Shown piece by piece: positions 9,346 through 17,615 of a stretch of 64,000 bases of DNA; the stretch's first letter is position 1, and each line of letters begins with the position of its first letter. The DNA lies in NCBI GenBank assembly GCA_016705545.1, contig JADIYA010000001.1:682001-746000 (forward strand). Direction: 5' to 3'. The position numbers were made by a program, and so were the translations under genes. The notes under the pieces were generated by a model. The model did not search any database. It saw nothing but the letters and a program-made list of their open reading frames with translations, and was not told where the DNA came from. The DNA is from Flavobacteriales bacterium (GTDB lineage: Bacteria; Bacteroidota; Bacteroidia; Flavobacteriales_F; PHOS-HE28).

Positions 9346-10073
9346 TGCACGATGAGCCTGTCGGTCTTCAGCGATGCGCTATTGGCGATCAGGCGCACCG
9401 CATAACTGCCGCGTGCCCACGCTTCGGTATTCATTACGTGCTGGCCGAATGCTCCCTGCAGCCCGATGTCTTCGATCACACGGCCGGCCACATCGGTAAC
9501 AAGCAGTCGAGCGTTCTTCGCCTCGTTGGGAATCTGGTAGTTCACCGCCACCCACGATTCGGTGGGATTGGGCTGCAGGTGCAGTACCGGAAGTACAGCA
9601 ATTGGCTTGGGCGCTGATCGCGCGCGTGCCGATTTCGGCGCAGCGCCGGCATCGCCCGTGTACGGGCTGCGGCAAATGCCGTAGTTGTAGCACAACAGGT
9701 TGCTGGCCCAGTTGGTGGGCCGGTCGTGCGGCACGTTGATGAAGGCTTCCAACTGCGCGATCTCGCCCGCATTCAACTGGGCCGTGCTGCGACCATCGTT
9801 GTGCACGCTCTCAAGGAAGTCGATGAGCGTGAGCATACGGAAACGCTCGCTCTCCTGCTTGTCCCTCAGGTCATGCTCCTCGGGTAGGGCCTCTATCACG
9901 GCACGGGCAGCTGCGAAGTCGCCTTCGCCAGAATCACTCACTCTGCGTTCAACCATGAATTCGGTGTAGTACTCCCAGAAAAGCTGGTTGTAAGCCGTTG
10001 GAACAGAATGGCACGGCGCAACAATCGTAAGCGTGATCGCGTCGGTTACTGCATGGGCAAAGCGGACAAGCAT
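9342..10073 (-). CDS. T9SS-sorted protein, apparently lacking a normal N-terminus
   Basis: The 243-residue ORF has a C-terminal T9SS type A sorting domain (LQPNPTESWVAVNYQIP ... GSYAVRLIANSAS ... RLIVQ). The preceding part is helical and acidic, ends NLLCYNYGICRSPYTGDAG, and matches no domain I recognise. The first ATG (10073) gives only a short hydrophobic stretch, not a convincing signal peptide. The gene may therefore be a 5'-truncated remnant of a larger cargo protein, or the start may be misplaced. It overlaps the downstream delta-60 gene by four bases (ATGA). Confidence 0.6.
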   Translation of the reverse strand: MLVRFAHAVTDAITLTIVAPCHSVPTAYNQLFWEYYTEFMVERRVSDSGEGDFAAARAVIEALPEEHDLRDKQESERFRMLTLIDFLESVHNDGRSTAQLNAGEIAQLEAFINVPHDRPTNWASNLLCYNYGICRSPYTGDAGAAPKSARARSAPKPIAVLPVLHLQPNPTESWVAVNYQIPNEAKNARLLVTDVAGRVIEDIGLQGAFGQHVMNTEAWARGSYAVRLIANSASLKTDRLIVQ

Positions 10074-10240
10074 GGCAATGCGGGTTAATGCATTCGAAGT
10101 TAGCGGTGCGAGCGCAGAACTTCATGGTGGCTCGAAGCATTGCCACCTCAAGCCACTGCATGCGCTTGTGCTCGATGGGGAGGCTGTTCAGGCGGCAATC
10201 TGCCGGAAATGACGGACAAAGTACTGGGTCGCGGACCCAA

Positions 10241-10930
10241 TCACGCCAGCACCCCCTTCAGCAACCCCTCGAACAAACTCCTTCCATCCGTATTCCCCAG
10301 CCGCTCGTCGCACGCCCGCTCCGGGTGCGGCATCATGCCGAATACGTTGCGGCCCTTGTTGCACACGCCAGCGATATTGTCCTTGCTGCCGTTGGGGTTG
10401 GCCTCCTCCGTCGCCTTACCCTGCTCGTCGCAGTAGCGGAAGAGGATGCGGTCGCTTTCCTTCAAGGCCTTCAGCGTATCGGCATCGGCGTGGTAGCGGC
10501 CTTCGCCATGCGCGATGGGGATCTTCAATGCCTTGTCCGGCACCGCGTTCGTGAGCGCGGTATCGCCTGTGCCGCGACGGATGAAGACGTTCTTCGAGAT
10601 GAACTGCTGTCCGGCATTGTGCAGCAAGGCGCCGGGAACGAGGCCCGCTTCGCAGAGCACTTGGAAACCGTTGCAGACACCGAAGACCAAACCGCCCTTC
10701 TTCGCATGCGCCGCCACTTCCTGCATGATGGGGGAGAAACGCGCGATGGCGCCGCTCCGCAGGTAGTCGCCGTAGCTGAAGCCGCCTGGAAGCACCACCA
10801 TGTCCACGCCCTTGAGGTCGTGCTCCTTGTGCCAAAGGCGCTCCACGGGCTGCTGGAAGTGCGTCTCCAGCACGTGGATCATGTCTTCATCGCAATTGCT
10901 GCCGGGGAAGGTGACGACGCCGAATTTCAT
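10241..10930 (-). CDS. purQ: Phosphoribosylformylglycinamidine synthase subunit PurQ
   Basis: PurQ is the glutaminase subunit of FGAM synthase and supplies ammonia to PurL in step four of purine synthesis. The protein is 229 residues from the ATG at 10930 (MKFGVVTFPGSNCDEDM); the frame is open further upstream but without similarity. Class I glutamine amidotransferase features are GGFSYGDYLRSGAIA, the nucleophile Cys in VFGVCNGFQVL, and the His/Glu of MMPHPERA. Length is typical. PurL and PurS are not in the window. A TACCTTCG box on the minus strand at 10970-10977 probably drives it. Confidence 0.96.
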   Translation of the reverse strand: MKFGVVTFPGSNCDEDMIHVLETHFQQPVERLWHKEHDLKGVDMVVLPGGFSYGDYLRSGAIARFSPIMQEVAAHAKKGGLVFGVCNGFQVLCEAGLVPGALLHNAGQQFISKNVFIRRGTGDTALTNAVPDKALKIPIAHGEGRYHADADTLKALKESDRILFRYCDEQGKATEEANPNGSKDNIAGVCNKGRNVFGMMPHPERACDERLGNTDGRSLFEGLLKGVLA

Positions 10931-10969
10931 GCAGAACGCGCCGAAGACTGGATGCCGAAGACGCGGGGC

Positions 10970-10977
10970 CGAAGGTA
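10970..10977 (-). promoter_or_regulatory. Putative -7 box of purQ
   Basis: TACCTTCG on the minus strand, 39 bases before the purQ start, lies in the gap behind the upstream flippase-like gene, so purQ can be transcribed independently of it. Confidence 0.5.
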
Positions 10978-10982
10978 GAAGG

Positions 10983-12182
10983 CTAGCCGTTGCTCGAGGT
11001 TTTCCGCCACCAGCGTGGCAGCACCACCGCGCCCATGAACAGGTAGAGGTAGTAGCTGAGCAGTCGCCAGAGAATGACGATGGCGCCGATGTATCCCACA
11101 GCAGGCAATAGGTCGCGGAAAAAGCCGGCGAAAGCGATCTCGGCCACGCCACTGCCACCCGGAGTGGGGCTGATGAGCAGGATCACCCACATGATGAGCT
11201 GTCGCGCATAGAGCAGCAAATGGTCATCAACGGCGAAGAAGGCCGCCGCGATGAGGTTGATGACCAGGAAACGGCTGGCCCAAGAGAAGCACGTGGCGGC
11301 AAAGGCCTTCGCCCAGAACCGCTTAGGCTTGCCCTTGAGCTCGGTGCTCGTGATCGCGATGTCGTCGCCCACTTTCACCACCTGCGGCCGCCACCGGCGC
11401 AAGAAGGGCAGCTTGAAGACAGTGAGCAGCGTGAGCTTGAAGGCGCGCGGGCGGAAGAACACGCTGTAGAAGATGATGGCCACGAGCAGCACGATGAAGC
11501 CGTAACCGACCCAGAAGATGGTCTGCACAGGCAGGCCCCAGAAGGCGTTGTTGAGCTCCTCGGGAAAAAGATGCTTCATGCCCACGGCGAAGAAGACGAT
11601 GGGCACCATGATCACGTAGAAGAGTTCGTCCATGAGCGCCGTGACCAGCACGATGGCCGTGGCGCGGCCCAGCGCGATGCCCTCACGCCCGATGATGAAC
11701 ATGGCGATGCCCGAGCCACCCACCACCGATGGCGTGAGCGCGGATGCGAATTCCCAGAGAAAGGTGACATTGAAGCTCTGCCGCCAGGAGAGATGGCCGT
11801 CGCTGAGCACGCGAATGCGGTAGATGTAACCGAGGTCGCGGAATGCCGTGGCAATCACCGCCAGCAGGATCCAGCAGGTGCTGTGCCAGGTCCAGTTGAT
11901 GCTGCGCAGGGTCTCACGGGCGCTCATGCGCTTGTACTCACCGTGTGCCGAGGGCATGAATTCCGCGGCATCAGCCAGGTCCGGCAGGTGATTGCCGTTC
12001 GCATCCACCCAAGCATGATCGCCGAGTCCGGCGCCTACATGCTCAAATCGTTCCTTGGCCAAGTCGCGCCAGAGCAACCAGCCCGCAGCCAACATGCCGA
12101 TCGCCACGGGGATCAGCACGCGCCGCAAGCGGAATGTGCTGCGGAAATCCTGCTCACCGGAATTCTTCCCCGTTGCTTCCAT
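10983..12182 (-). CDS. Flippase-like (lysylphosphatidylglycerol synthase TM/UPF0104) membrane protein
   Basis: The 399-residue integral membrane protein has a short cytoplasmic N-terminus and one TM helix (about 20-38). An extra-membrane segment of ~70 residues contains DANGNHLPDLADA, and several further TM helices follow. It shows family features of the UPF0104/LPG-synthase transmembrane region: a long polytopic domain with FLWEFASALTPSVVGGSG and LLISPTPGGSGVAEIAF. The second motif is strongly conserved in this family. Members flip or translocate lipid-linked amino acids or glycans, or are uncharacterised; no catalytic GNAT domain is fused here. The stop is close to purQ on the same strand. 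The substrate is unknown. Confidence 0.82.
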   Translation of the reverse strand: MEATGKNSGEQDFRSTFRLRRVLIPVAIGMLAAGWLLWRDLAKERFEHVGAGLGDHAWVDANGNHLPDLADAAEFMPSAHGEYKRMSARETLRSINWTWHSTCWILLAVIATAFRDLGYIYRIRVLSDGHLSWRQSFNVTFLWEFASALTPSVVGGSGIAMFIIGREGIALGRATAIVLVTALMDELFYVIMVPIVFFAVGMKHLFPEELNNAFWGLPVQTIFWVGYGFIVLLVAIIFYSVFFRPRAFKLTLLTVFKLPFLRRWRPQVVKVGDDIAITSTELKGKPKRFWAKAFAATCFSWASRFLVINLIAAAFFAVDDHLLLYARQLIMWVILLISPTPGGSGVAEIAFAGFFRDLLPAVGYIGAIVILWRLLSYYLYLFMGAVVLPRWWRKTSSNG

Positions 12183-12238
12183 GCGCCCCGCGTGGTGGTC
12201 GGGCTAAAGGTATCCCTCCGCACTTTCGCGCACCACCG

Positions 12239-13162
12239 ATGCACCGCCGCTCGCTCGCGCACCTTGCCCTCTTCGCCGTGAACGCCATCTACGGAATCAA
12301 CTACGTGGTGGCCAAAGGGCTCATGCCGGAGGTGATCGGCGCCAGCGGCTTCATCCTGCTGCGCGTGATCGGGGCCGCGCTGCTCTTCTGGTTGTTGCGC
12401 GCACTGCGGCCGGAGCGCGTTGACTGGTCCGATGCCGGACGCTTGTTCTTGTGCGCGGTCTTCGGCGTCGCGCTCAACCAGCTCATGTTCTTCCATGGCC
12501 TCATGCGCACCTCGCCGATCAACGCGAGCATCATCATGGTGGCCACGCCCATCCTGGTGCTCGTGCTTTCAGGCGTGCTCATCGGCGAGCGCATCACGCG
12601 GACGAAGCTGCTCGGCGTGCTGCTCGGCGCATCGGGCGCGCTCCTGCTCATCGGGCTGAAACCGAAAGGAGGCGCAACGGGCGCCACCATGCTCGGCGAC
12701 GCCTTCATCCTCATCAACGCCATCAGTTACGGCCTTTACCTGGTGCTGGTGAAGCCGCTCATGCGCAAGTACACGGCGGTCACGGTGATGGCGTGGTGCT
12801 TTTTGATCGGGCTGGTGATCGTGCTTCCCTTCGGTCTGGGTGAATTCGCGGATGTGACCTGGTCATCGCTCAGCGCGCCCGTGATCCTGGCCATGGCCTT
12901 CGTGGTGGTCATGGTCACCTTCGTGGCCTACCTGCTGAACACCTGGGCGCTGGGCGTGGTGAGCCCGAGCGTGGTGGGCATCTACGTGTACATGCAGCCG
13001 GTGCTCGCGGCTGTGATCACCTGGCTGTTCATGCGCTTCGGGGCGGATCGCATCGGCATTCCGGGTTCATACGACGCCTCCATCGGCTGGCAACAGGGCT
13101 TATGCGCAGCGCTGATCTTCACGGGCGTGCATCTGGTGAGCCGTGCCGATCGGGTGAAGTAG
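12239..13162 (+). CDS. EamA/DMT-superfamily transporter
   Basis: The 307-residue inner-membrane protein has ten predicted TM helices arranged as two EamA repeats (about 5-140 and 150-300). The ATG at 12239 is chosen because the longer frame from 12134 has no hydrophobic start. Recognisable pieces are AIYGINYVVAKGLMP in helix 1, FGVALNQLMFFHGLMRTSPINASII in the first repeat and YLLNTWALGVVSPSVVGIYVYMQPVLAA in the second. DMT permeases export metabolites or amino acids, but substrate cannot be read from sequence. A CACTTTCG promoter-like octamer lies at 12221-12228. Confidence 0.9.
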   Translation: MHRRSLAHLALFAVNAIYGINYVVAKGLMPEVIGASGFILLRVIGAALLFWLLRALRPERVDWSDAGRLFLCAVFGVALNQLMFFHGLMRTSPINASIIMVATPILVLVLSGVLIGERITRTKLLGVLLGASGALLLIGLKPKGGATGATMLGDAFILINAISYGLYLVLVKPLMRKYTAVTVMAWCFLIGLVIVLPFGLGEFADVTWSSLSAPVILAMAFVVVMVTFVAYLLNTWALGVVSPSVVGIYVYMQPVLAAVITWLFMRFGADRIGIPGSYDASIGWQQGLCAALIFTGVHLVSRADRVK

Positions 13163-13243
13163 CTATTCATTGTCGGCTCTGTTCCTACATGTCTGAAAGG
13201 AAGGTGCGCCCCCCTTCACTTTCATAACTTCCCTGACTTCTAT

Positions 13244-14149
13244 TTACTCCTTCACCCAACGCCCAGTGGCACGCAAGCGGCCATCCAAGTCGGTGGCGCG
13301 ATACACGAAAACACCCGGTGGCAGTTCTTGTGCATCGAAGCGCGCTTGGCCCTGCCTGATGGGCGCACTTCCCACCGCACGGCCCAAGGCATCCAGAACG
13401 AACACGTTGCCGTTGCGAGACACACCATTGAGCATCAACGAGAATCCATCCGTGCCGGGGTTGGGCATGATGGTCTGCGTACCGCCGTGGAGATCCTCCG
13501 GTACACCTAACGTGTAGTCGCACGTTTCTTGTTGCAGGACGCTGTAAGCGATCTCGTTGTCCTCGTAGCAGCGCAATTCGCGAACCACAGAGTTGGACCA
13601 GCCGCCGAAAAAGCTATAGGGATGCACATAGATGCTCTTGAACCCGATCCGCTCGATCACCGTGTCACTCGCCAACCAAGGCAGTGGCGGGGCTAAGCTC
13701 ACTACCGAGTAGCGCAGGGGAATGCCATCGACAATCTTCAGTCCCGTCCCGGTGACCGTTAATTCAAAGGCATCGAGATAGCACACCAAGAGCCATTGCC
13801 CGCCCACCGGTAAGCCCAGGTCGTACAGCAAGAACCAATCGCTGCCATCCCAGAAGCTCACCTGATCCGCATTGGCCTTGGTGATCACGAAGCCGAGGTC
13901 TGATTGGAAGGTCCCGCCGTTCTGCCAATCATACCCACTGGCTGTCGCGTGCTTCAGCTTCGCCGTTTCTCCTTGTATCACGGTATCGCCGATGCACTCG
14001 GTGCGTACCACGCCAACAAGAGGCGCGCTGACAGCGGCATAGTTGTGATGCCACACGGCGCCAGGCGGGCACCAGACTTGTGCGTTTGCAATCGCTGCGT
14101 GAATGACGATAAGCAGCAAAGTGAAATGTCTGAAGTGGTTGCTTCTCAT
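13244..14149 (-). CDS. T9SS type A sorted exported protein, function unknown
   Basis: The 301-residue protein has a signal peptide (MRSNHFRHFTLLLIVIHAAIANA). The central ~200 residues are a beta-rich domain with several Trp and Cys (QVWCPPGAVWHHNY, CYLDAFELTVTGTG, RELRCYEDNEI) and no recognisable enzyme motif. The C-terminus is a type A sorting domain (MPNPGTDGFSLMLNG ... PPGVFVYRA ... GRWVKE). Proteins starting with such a CPPGAxW motif recur in T9SS-using Flavobacteriales, but their role is unknown. It is a single gene, convergent with the EamA transporter. Confidence 0.85.
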   Translation of the reverse strand: MRSNHFRHFTLLLIVIHAAIANAQVWCPPGAVWHHNYAAVSAPLVGVVRTECIGDTVIQGETAKLKHATASGYDWQNGGTFQSDLGFVITKANADQVSFWDGSDWFLLYDLGLPVGGQWLLVCYLDAFELTVTGTGLKIVDGIPLRYSVVSLAPPLPWLASDTVIERIGFKSIYVHPYSFFGGWSNSVVRELRCYEDNEIAYSVLQQETCDYTLGVPEDLHGGTQTIMPNPGTDGFSLMLNGVSRNGNVFVLDALGRAVGSAPIRQGQARFDAQELPPGVFVYRATDLDGRLRATGRWVKE

Positions 14150-14299
14150 GGCTCATGCATTTGACCAGCGCCTCAAAGGTGTTCCATCCAGGTGAAGTAA
14201 CCGAGGAACTCTTGCTGGGTGTTGGAAGGATTCCGGGGGATTCGCGAATGGGCCATTGCTCACCCATGCTGCCTTTCTTTGCATGCCTCAACCGAACGC

Positions 14300-15169
14300 A
14301 TGCTCCTATCCATGACCGGCTTCGGCCGCGCCGAAGGCGTGGTGAAGGACCGCAAGGTCACCGTCGAGATCCGCGCATTGAATAGCAAGCAGCTCGACCT
14401 CTTGCTGAAGCTTCCGAGCATCTACCGCGATCGCGAGCAGGAGTTGCGGCAAGCGCTGGGCGAAGAGCTCGTCCGGGGCAAGGTGGATGTGTTCGTGAGC
14501 GCCGAATCGCTGCACGCCACCAAACACACCAGCTTCGACCGCGAGCTGATCAAGGCCTACTATGCTGAGTTGAAGGCCATCCGCGATGAGGCCGCTCCGG
14601 AAGTCAGCACCGACCTCTTCGCGCAAGTGCTGCGACTGCCCGATGTGAGCACCACCACCAGCGATCGCGCCGATGATGCCGAATGGACTGGTGTGCGCGC
14701 TTTGGTGACCGATGCGCTTCGCGCCTTCAAAGCCTTCCGCGCCAACGAAGGCGCCAAGCTCGAAACAGAGCTGAAGCAGCGCGCGCACGGCATCGTCTCA
14801 CTGCTGGAGCAAGTGGCCACCCTCGATGCCGGTCGCCAGGACCGCACCCGTGAGCGCCTCCGTGCCAAGCTCGCCGACCTGAAAGCCGAGGTGGACGAAT
14901 CGCGCTTCGAGCAGGAGCTGATCTACTACCTGGAGAAACTCGACATCACCGAGGAGAAGGTGCGCCTGAGCGCGCATTGCGGGCACTTCGCGGAGACCCT
15001 TGCGCTGAAGGAGCCCCAAGGGCGCAAGCTCGGCTTCATCACTCAGGAGATGGGACGCGAGATCAACACCATCGGCTCCAAGGCCAATGATGCCGCCATC
15101 GCACGGCTGGTGGTGCAGATGAAAGATGAATTGGAGAAGGTGAAGGAGCAATTGCTCAACGTGCTTTGA
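14300..15169 (+). CDS. YicC family endoribonuclease
   Basis: The 289-residue protein starts at the conserved MLLSMTGFGRAEG (ATG 14300). It shows the YicC N-terminal domain (VEIRALNSKQLDLLLKLP) and the C-terminal DUF1732 domain (EELDITEEKVRLSAHCGHF-like, GRKLGFITQEMGREINTIGSKAND). YicC proteins are RNA-binding endoribonucleases linked to stationary-phase survival. The gene sits directly before gmk, with its TGA sharing one base with the gmk ATG, an arrangement seen in many bacteria. The three genes yicC-gmk-nadD form an operon. Confidence 0.93.
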   Translation: MLLSMTGFGRAEGVVKDRKVTVEIRALNSKQLDLLLKLPSIYRDREQELRQALGEELVRGKVDVFVSAESLHATKHTSFDRELIKAYYAELKAIRDEAAPEVSTDLFAQVLRLPDVSTTTSDRADDAEWTGVRALVTDALRAFKAFRANEGAKLETELKQRAHGIVSLLEQVATLDAGRQDRTRERLRAKLADLKAEVDESRFEQELIYYLEKLDITEEKVRLSAHCGHFAETLALKEPQGRKLGFITQEMGREINTIGSKANDAAIARLVVQMKDELEKVKEQLLNVL

Positions 15170-15735
15170 TGAAGGGCAAAGCCATCATCGTATCAGCCCC
15201 ATCGGGCGCAGGGAAAACGACCATTGTGCGGCACCTGATGGATCGCGGGTTAGGGCTCGCTTTCAGCGTGAGCGCCACCACGCGGCCCATGCGCTCCAGC
15301 GAGCGCGACGGCCACGATTATTGGTTCCTCTCGGAAGAGGAATTCAAGCGCCGCATCACAGCAGGCGACTTCGTGGAATGGGAAGAGGTGTACCCCGGCC
15401 GCTTCTATGGCACCTTGCGCGAAGAGGTGCTGCGGATCCAAGGCGAAGGGAGGTATCCGGTTTTCGATGTGGATGTGGAGGGCGGGCTCAACCTGAAGAA
15501 GGAATTCGGCGACGATGCGCTCGCGCTGTTCATCGCACCGCCATCGCTGCAAGCCTTGGAGCAGCGCTTGAATGCGCGTGGCACCGAAACGCCGGAGAGC
15601 CTCGCGAAACGCGTGGGCAAAGCCGCGCACGAACTCACCTACGCGCCGCGCTTCGACCGCACGGTGGTGAACGACGACCTGAATGGCGCTTGCGCTGAGG
15701 CCGAGGCGCTCGTGCGTCAATTCCTGGCGGCATGA
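15169..15735 (+). CDS. gmk: Guanylate kinase
   Basis: Guanylate kinase phosphorylates GMP to GDP with ATP. The protein has 188 residues. It contains the P-loop SAPSGAGKTT (9-18) and the GMP-binding motif SVSATTRPMRSSERDGHDYWFLS, then FVEWEEVYPGRFYGT and the DVDVEGG core. The ATG at 15169 is preferred over an in-frame TTG one codon earlier. It overlaps yicC by one base and nadD by ATGA, so the three are co-translated. Length is typical. Confidence 0.97.
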   Translation: MKGKAIIVSAPSGAGKTTIVRHLMDRGLGLAFSVSATTRPMRSSERDGHDYWFLSEEEFKRRITAGDFVEWEEVYPGRFYGTLREEVLRIQGEGRYPVFDVDVEGGLNLKKEFGDDALALFIAPPSLQALEQRLNARGTETPESLAKRVGKAAHELTYAPRFDRTVVNDDLNGACAEAEALVRQFLAA

Positions 15736-16322
15736 GGATCGGCCTGCTCTTCGGCACCTTCGACCCGCCGCACAGCGCGCATGTGAACGTGGCTGAGCAC
15801 ATGCTACGCACGCAGGGGCTCCATGAGGTCTGGCTGGTAGTCACCCCGCTCAACCCCTTCAAGCAGCACCAGGCCATCAGCCCGAATCATCATCGCGTGG
15901 CCATGGCGCAGCTCGCCATCGAGGGGCGCGCGGGCCTCGCGGTGAGCGATTTCGAGTTGGGCCTGCCCACGCCGAGCTACACGGTGGATACCCTGCAGGC
16001 CATGCATGAGCGGTGGCCCGAGCATCGCTTCGTGCTGATTGTCGGGAGCGACAACCTCGCGAGCCTGAACCGCTGGAAGAACCCTGAGGGAATCCTCGCG
16101 CACCACGACCTGCTCGTGTACCCGCGGCCGGGCGCCGATCTGCACCAATCGATGTCCGCGTTCCAAGGGCATCCGCGGATCACGGCGTTGCACGATGCGC
16201 CGGTGATGGACACGTCATCGACCCGGTTGCGCGAGGAGCTTGCTACCGGCTTTATCCCGGCTGACGCACTCGCGCCATCGGTACTCGAATACATCCGCAA
16301 GCACCGGCTGTATCAGAGCTGA
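15732..16322 (+). CDS. nadD: Nicotinate-nucleotide adenylyltransferase
   Basis: NadD adenylates nicotinate mononucleotide to deamido-NAD in NAD synthesis. The protein has 196 residues. The nucleotidyltransferase start is FGTFDPPHSAH (7-17). The usual HxGH appears as HSAH here, with Gly replaced by Ala. The second signature is MDTSSTRLRE (ISSTxIR-like) near 160-170, and WLVVTPLNPFK and FVLIVGSDNLASLNRWKN are family-typical. It is the last gene of the yicC-gmk-nadD operon. It overlaps the 3' end of uridine kinase by 10 bases tail to tail. Confidence 0.94.
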   Translation: MRIGLLFGTFDPPHSAHVNVAEHMLRTQGLHEVWLVVTPLNPFKQHQAISPNHHRVAMAQLAIEGRAGLAVSDFELGLPTPSYTVDTLQAMHERWPEHRFVLIVGSDNLASLNRWKNPEGILAHHDLLVYPRPGADLHQSMSAFQGHPRITALHDAPVMDTSSTRLREELATGFIPADALAPSVLEYIRKHRLYQS

Positions 16323-16957
16323 GCTGCCGGGGCAGGCTGCTGCGCCGCATTCAGCAAGTGATCGCGCAGCACGCGTGCGGCGCGCTCGAAGCCCAGCTCA
16401 TTCACCACATGCAGGTCGCAGAGGTGGCGGTAGGGCAGCAGGAACTCGCGATAGGCCGGCAGCACATGGTGCTCCCATTGATAACGCACATCGTCTTCGC
16501 CATAGCCGCGCTCTCGGGCATCGCGCTTGAGGCGGCGCTCCAGCTGGCTGGCCTCGCTGGCATCGATGAACACGCGCAGGTCGAAGAGGTCGCGTACCTG
16601 CTGGTGATGCAGCACGAACAAGCCTTCCACGAGGATGACTGGCGCAGGCTTGAGCTCGATCAGCCGTGGTTCCTTGCCTTCGGTATTGAAGGTGTATTCC
16701 TTTCGCAGGATAGGCACCCCGGAAACCAGCGACCGGAGGTCGCGCGCGAGACCATTAAGGTCAACCGCCGTTGGCAGGTCGAAATTGATGCGGCCATTGG
16801 GGTCGATGGCCTGTTGCTCCTTCGGATGGTAGTAGTCGTCCTGCGAAACGGTGCAGCTCATGCCGGTCGGGAGGGCTTCGCGCAGCGCGCGCACCAGGCT
16901 GGTCTTGCCTGATCCGCTCCCTCCGGCAATACCCACGAGGTAGGCTGCGCGCTGCAT
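16313..16957 (-). CDS. udk: Uridine kinase
   Basis: Uridine kinase phosphorylates uridine or cytidine in pyrimidine salvage. The protein is 214 residues from the ATG at 16957 (MQRAAYLVGIAGGSGSGKTS); an upstream in-frame ATG adds 22 unrelated residues. It has the P-loop GGSGSGKT, the nucleoside site VSQDDYYH, NFDLPTAVD, KEYTF, and the lid RRLKRDARERGY. The family is well matched in length. A TACTTTCG box on the minus strand at 16984-16991 precedes it. Confidence 0.95.
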   Translation of the reverse strand: MQRAAYLVGIAGGSGSGKTSLVRALREALPTGMSCTVSQDDYYHPKEQQAIDPNGRINFDLPTAVDLNGLARDLRSLVSGVPILRKEYTFNTEGKEPRLIELKPAPVILVEGLFVLHHQQVRDLFDLRVFIDASEASQLERRLKRDARERGYGEDDVRYQWEHHVLPAYREFLLPYRHLCDLHVVNELGFERAARVLRDHLLNAAQQPAPAAQL

Positions 16958-16983
16958 CTGCTTTGTCCCATTCTCAGGGACGC

Positions 16984-16991
16984 CGAAAGTA
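16984..16991 (-). promoter_or_regulatory. Putative -7 box of udk
   Basis: TACTTTCG on the minus strand, 26 bases before the start codon at 16957, is an exact match to the octamer used upstream of metG. Confidence 0.5.
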
Positions 16992-17066
16992 GGAGTCGCC
17001 CTTGGGTCAGCACACTTTGGCACGGCGGTTGGCAGTTATCCATCAGGAACCAACGCCTCCAAGAAC

Positions 17067-17195
17067 ATGAACCGCTACATGAAGTTGAAGAACGCCGCGA
17101 AAGCCCTTCTGCTCGCTGGCGATGTTGACCGCTACCTGCAAGCCCTCCGCCTGATGCACGGCTTGCGCGCCATGAGCCCCACGGGAATGGCCTGA
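17067..17195 (+). CDS. Very small ORF, 42 residues, unknown
   Basis: ATG 17067 to TGA 17195 encodes a basic, helical 42-residue peptide (MNRYMKLKNAAKALLLAGDV, then DRYLQALRLMHGLRA). No family is recognised. Its codon use looks like that of its neighbours, with GC-rich third positions. It lies alone in a 370-base gap between udk and the next small ORF, followed by a GC-rich hairpin at 17251-17278. It could be a genuine small protein or chance; the regular amphipathic pattern favours the former only weakly. Confidence 0.4.
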   Translation: MNRYMKLKNAAKALLLAGDVDRYLQALRLMHGLRAMSPTGMA

Positions 17196-17250
17196 TGAAC
17201 CGTACGCGATTGGGGCCCGCGCTGCCATGGCCCCCGGTTTTGGTGAAGGT

Positions 17251-17278
17251 GCGGCGGTGCCCGGGAGGGCGCCGCCGC
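17251..17278 (+). terminator. GC-rich hairpin after the small ORF
   Basis: An 11-base stem (left arm 17251-17261, right arm 17268-17278, one G-T wobble) closes a six-base loop. Only a weak T-rich stretch follows, so termination is plausible rather than certain. Confidence 0.35.
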
Positions 17279-17330
17279 TGCCGTTTCGGGGTGGTGCGAT
17301 CCTTTTCCCGGCATCGCCGTAGAAGGCCCC

Positions 17331-17507
17331 ATGACGAAGAAGGATAAGATCGCCTTCATCAAGAGCAGCAAGCGGAAAACGCACGTGTACAATGACCTGA
17401 ACCGCTACTCGGACCAACAGCTCGACGACGTCATCCGGGAGATCGTGCAGGGGCTGATCCGCGAGAGCGAGATCATCGCCAACGCATACATCAACGGATA
17501 CCGTTAA
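17331..17507 (+). CDS. Small hypothetical protein, 58 residues
   Basis: ATG 17331 to TAA 17507 encodes 58 residues starting MTKKDKIAFIKSSKRKTHVY. An N-terminal basic half is followed by an acidic amphipathic helix (SDQQLDDVIREIVQGLIRES). There is no signal peptide or membrane segment, and no family is recognised. It precedes recJ by 108 bases on the same strand. Charge distribution and codon use look like a real small cytoplasmic protein, possibly nucleic-acid or protein binding, but this is inference. Confidence 0.5.
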   Translation: MTKKDKIAFIKSSKRKTHVYNDLNRYSDQQLDDVIREIVQGLIRESEIIANAYINGYR

Positions 17508-17603
17508 GGAGCCGCGTCCAACACTTGCTGCCGAAGGCGACGCGCCTTAAGGCTCCGAGGCCCCCGCCGCAAGGCAGGGGCCTCGCAGCTTCCCGCCCGC
17601 TCC

Positions 17604-17611
17604 TATCTTCG
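17604..17611 (+). promoter_or_regulatory. Putative -7 box of recJ
   Basis: TATCTTCG ends only four bases before the recJ ATG at 17616. In Bacteroidota the transcript starts a few bases after this box, so the mRNA may be leaderless. Confidence 0.5.
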
Positions 17612-17615
17612 GCAC

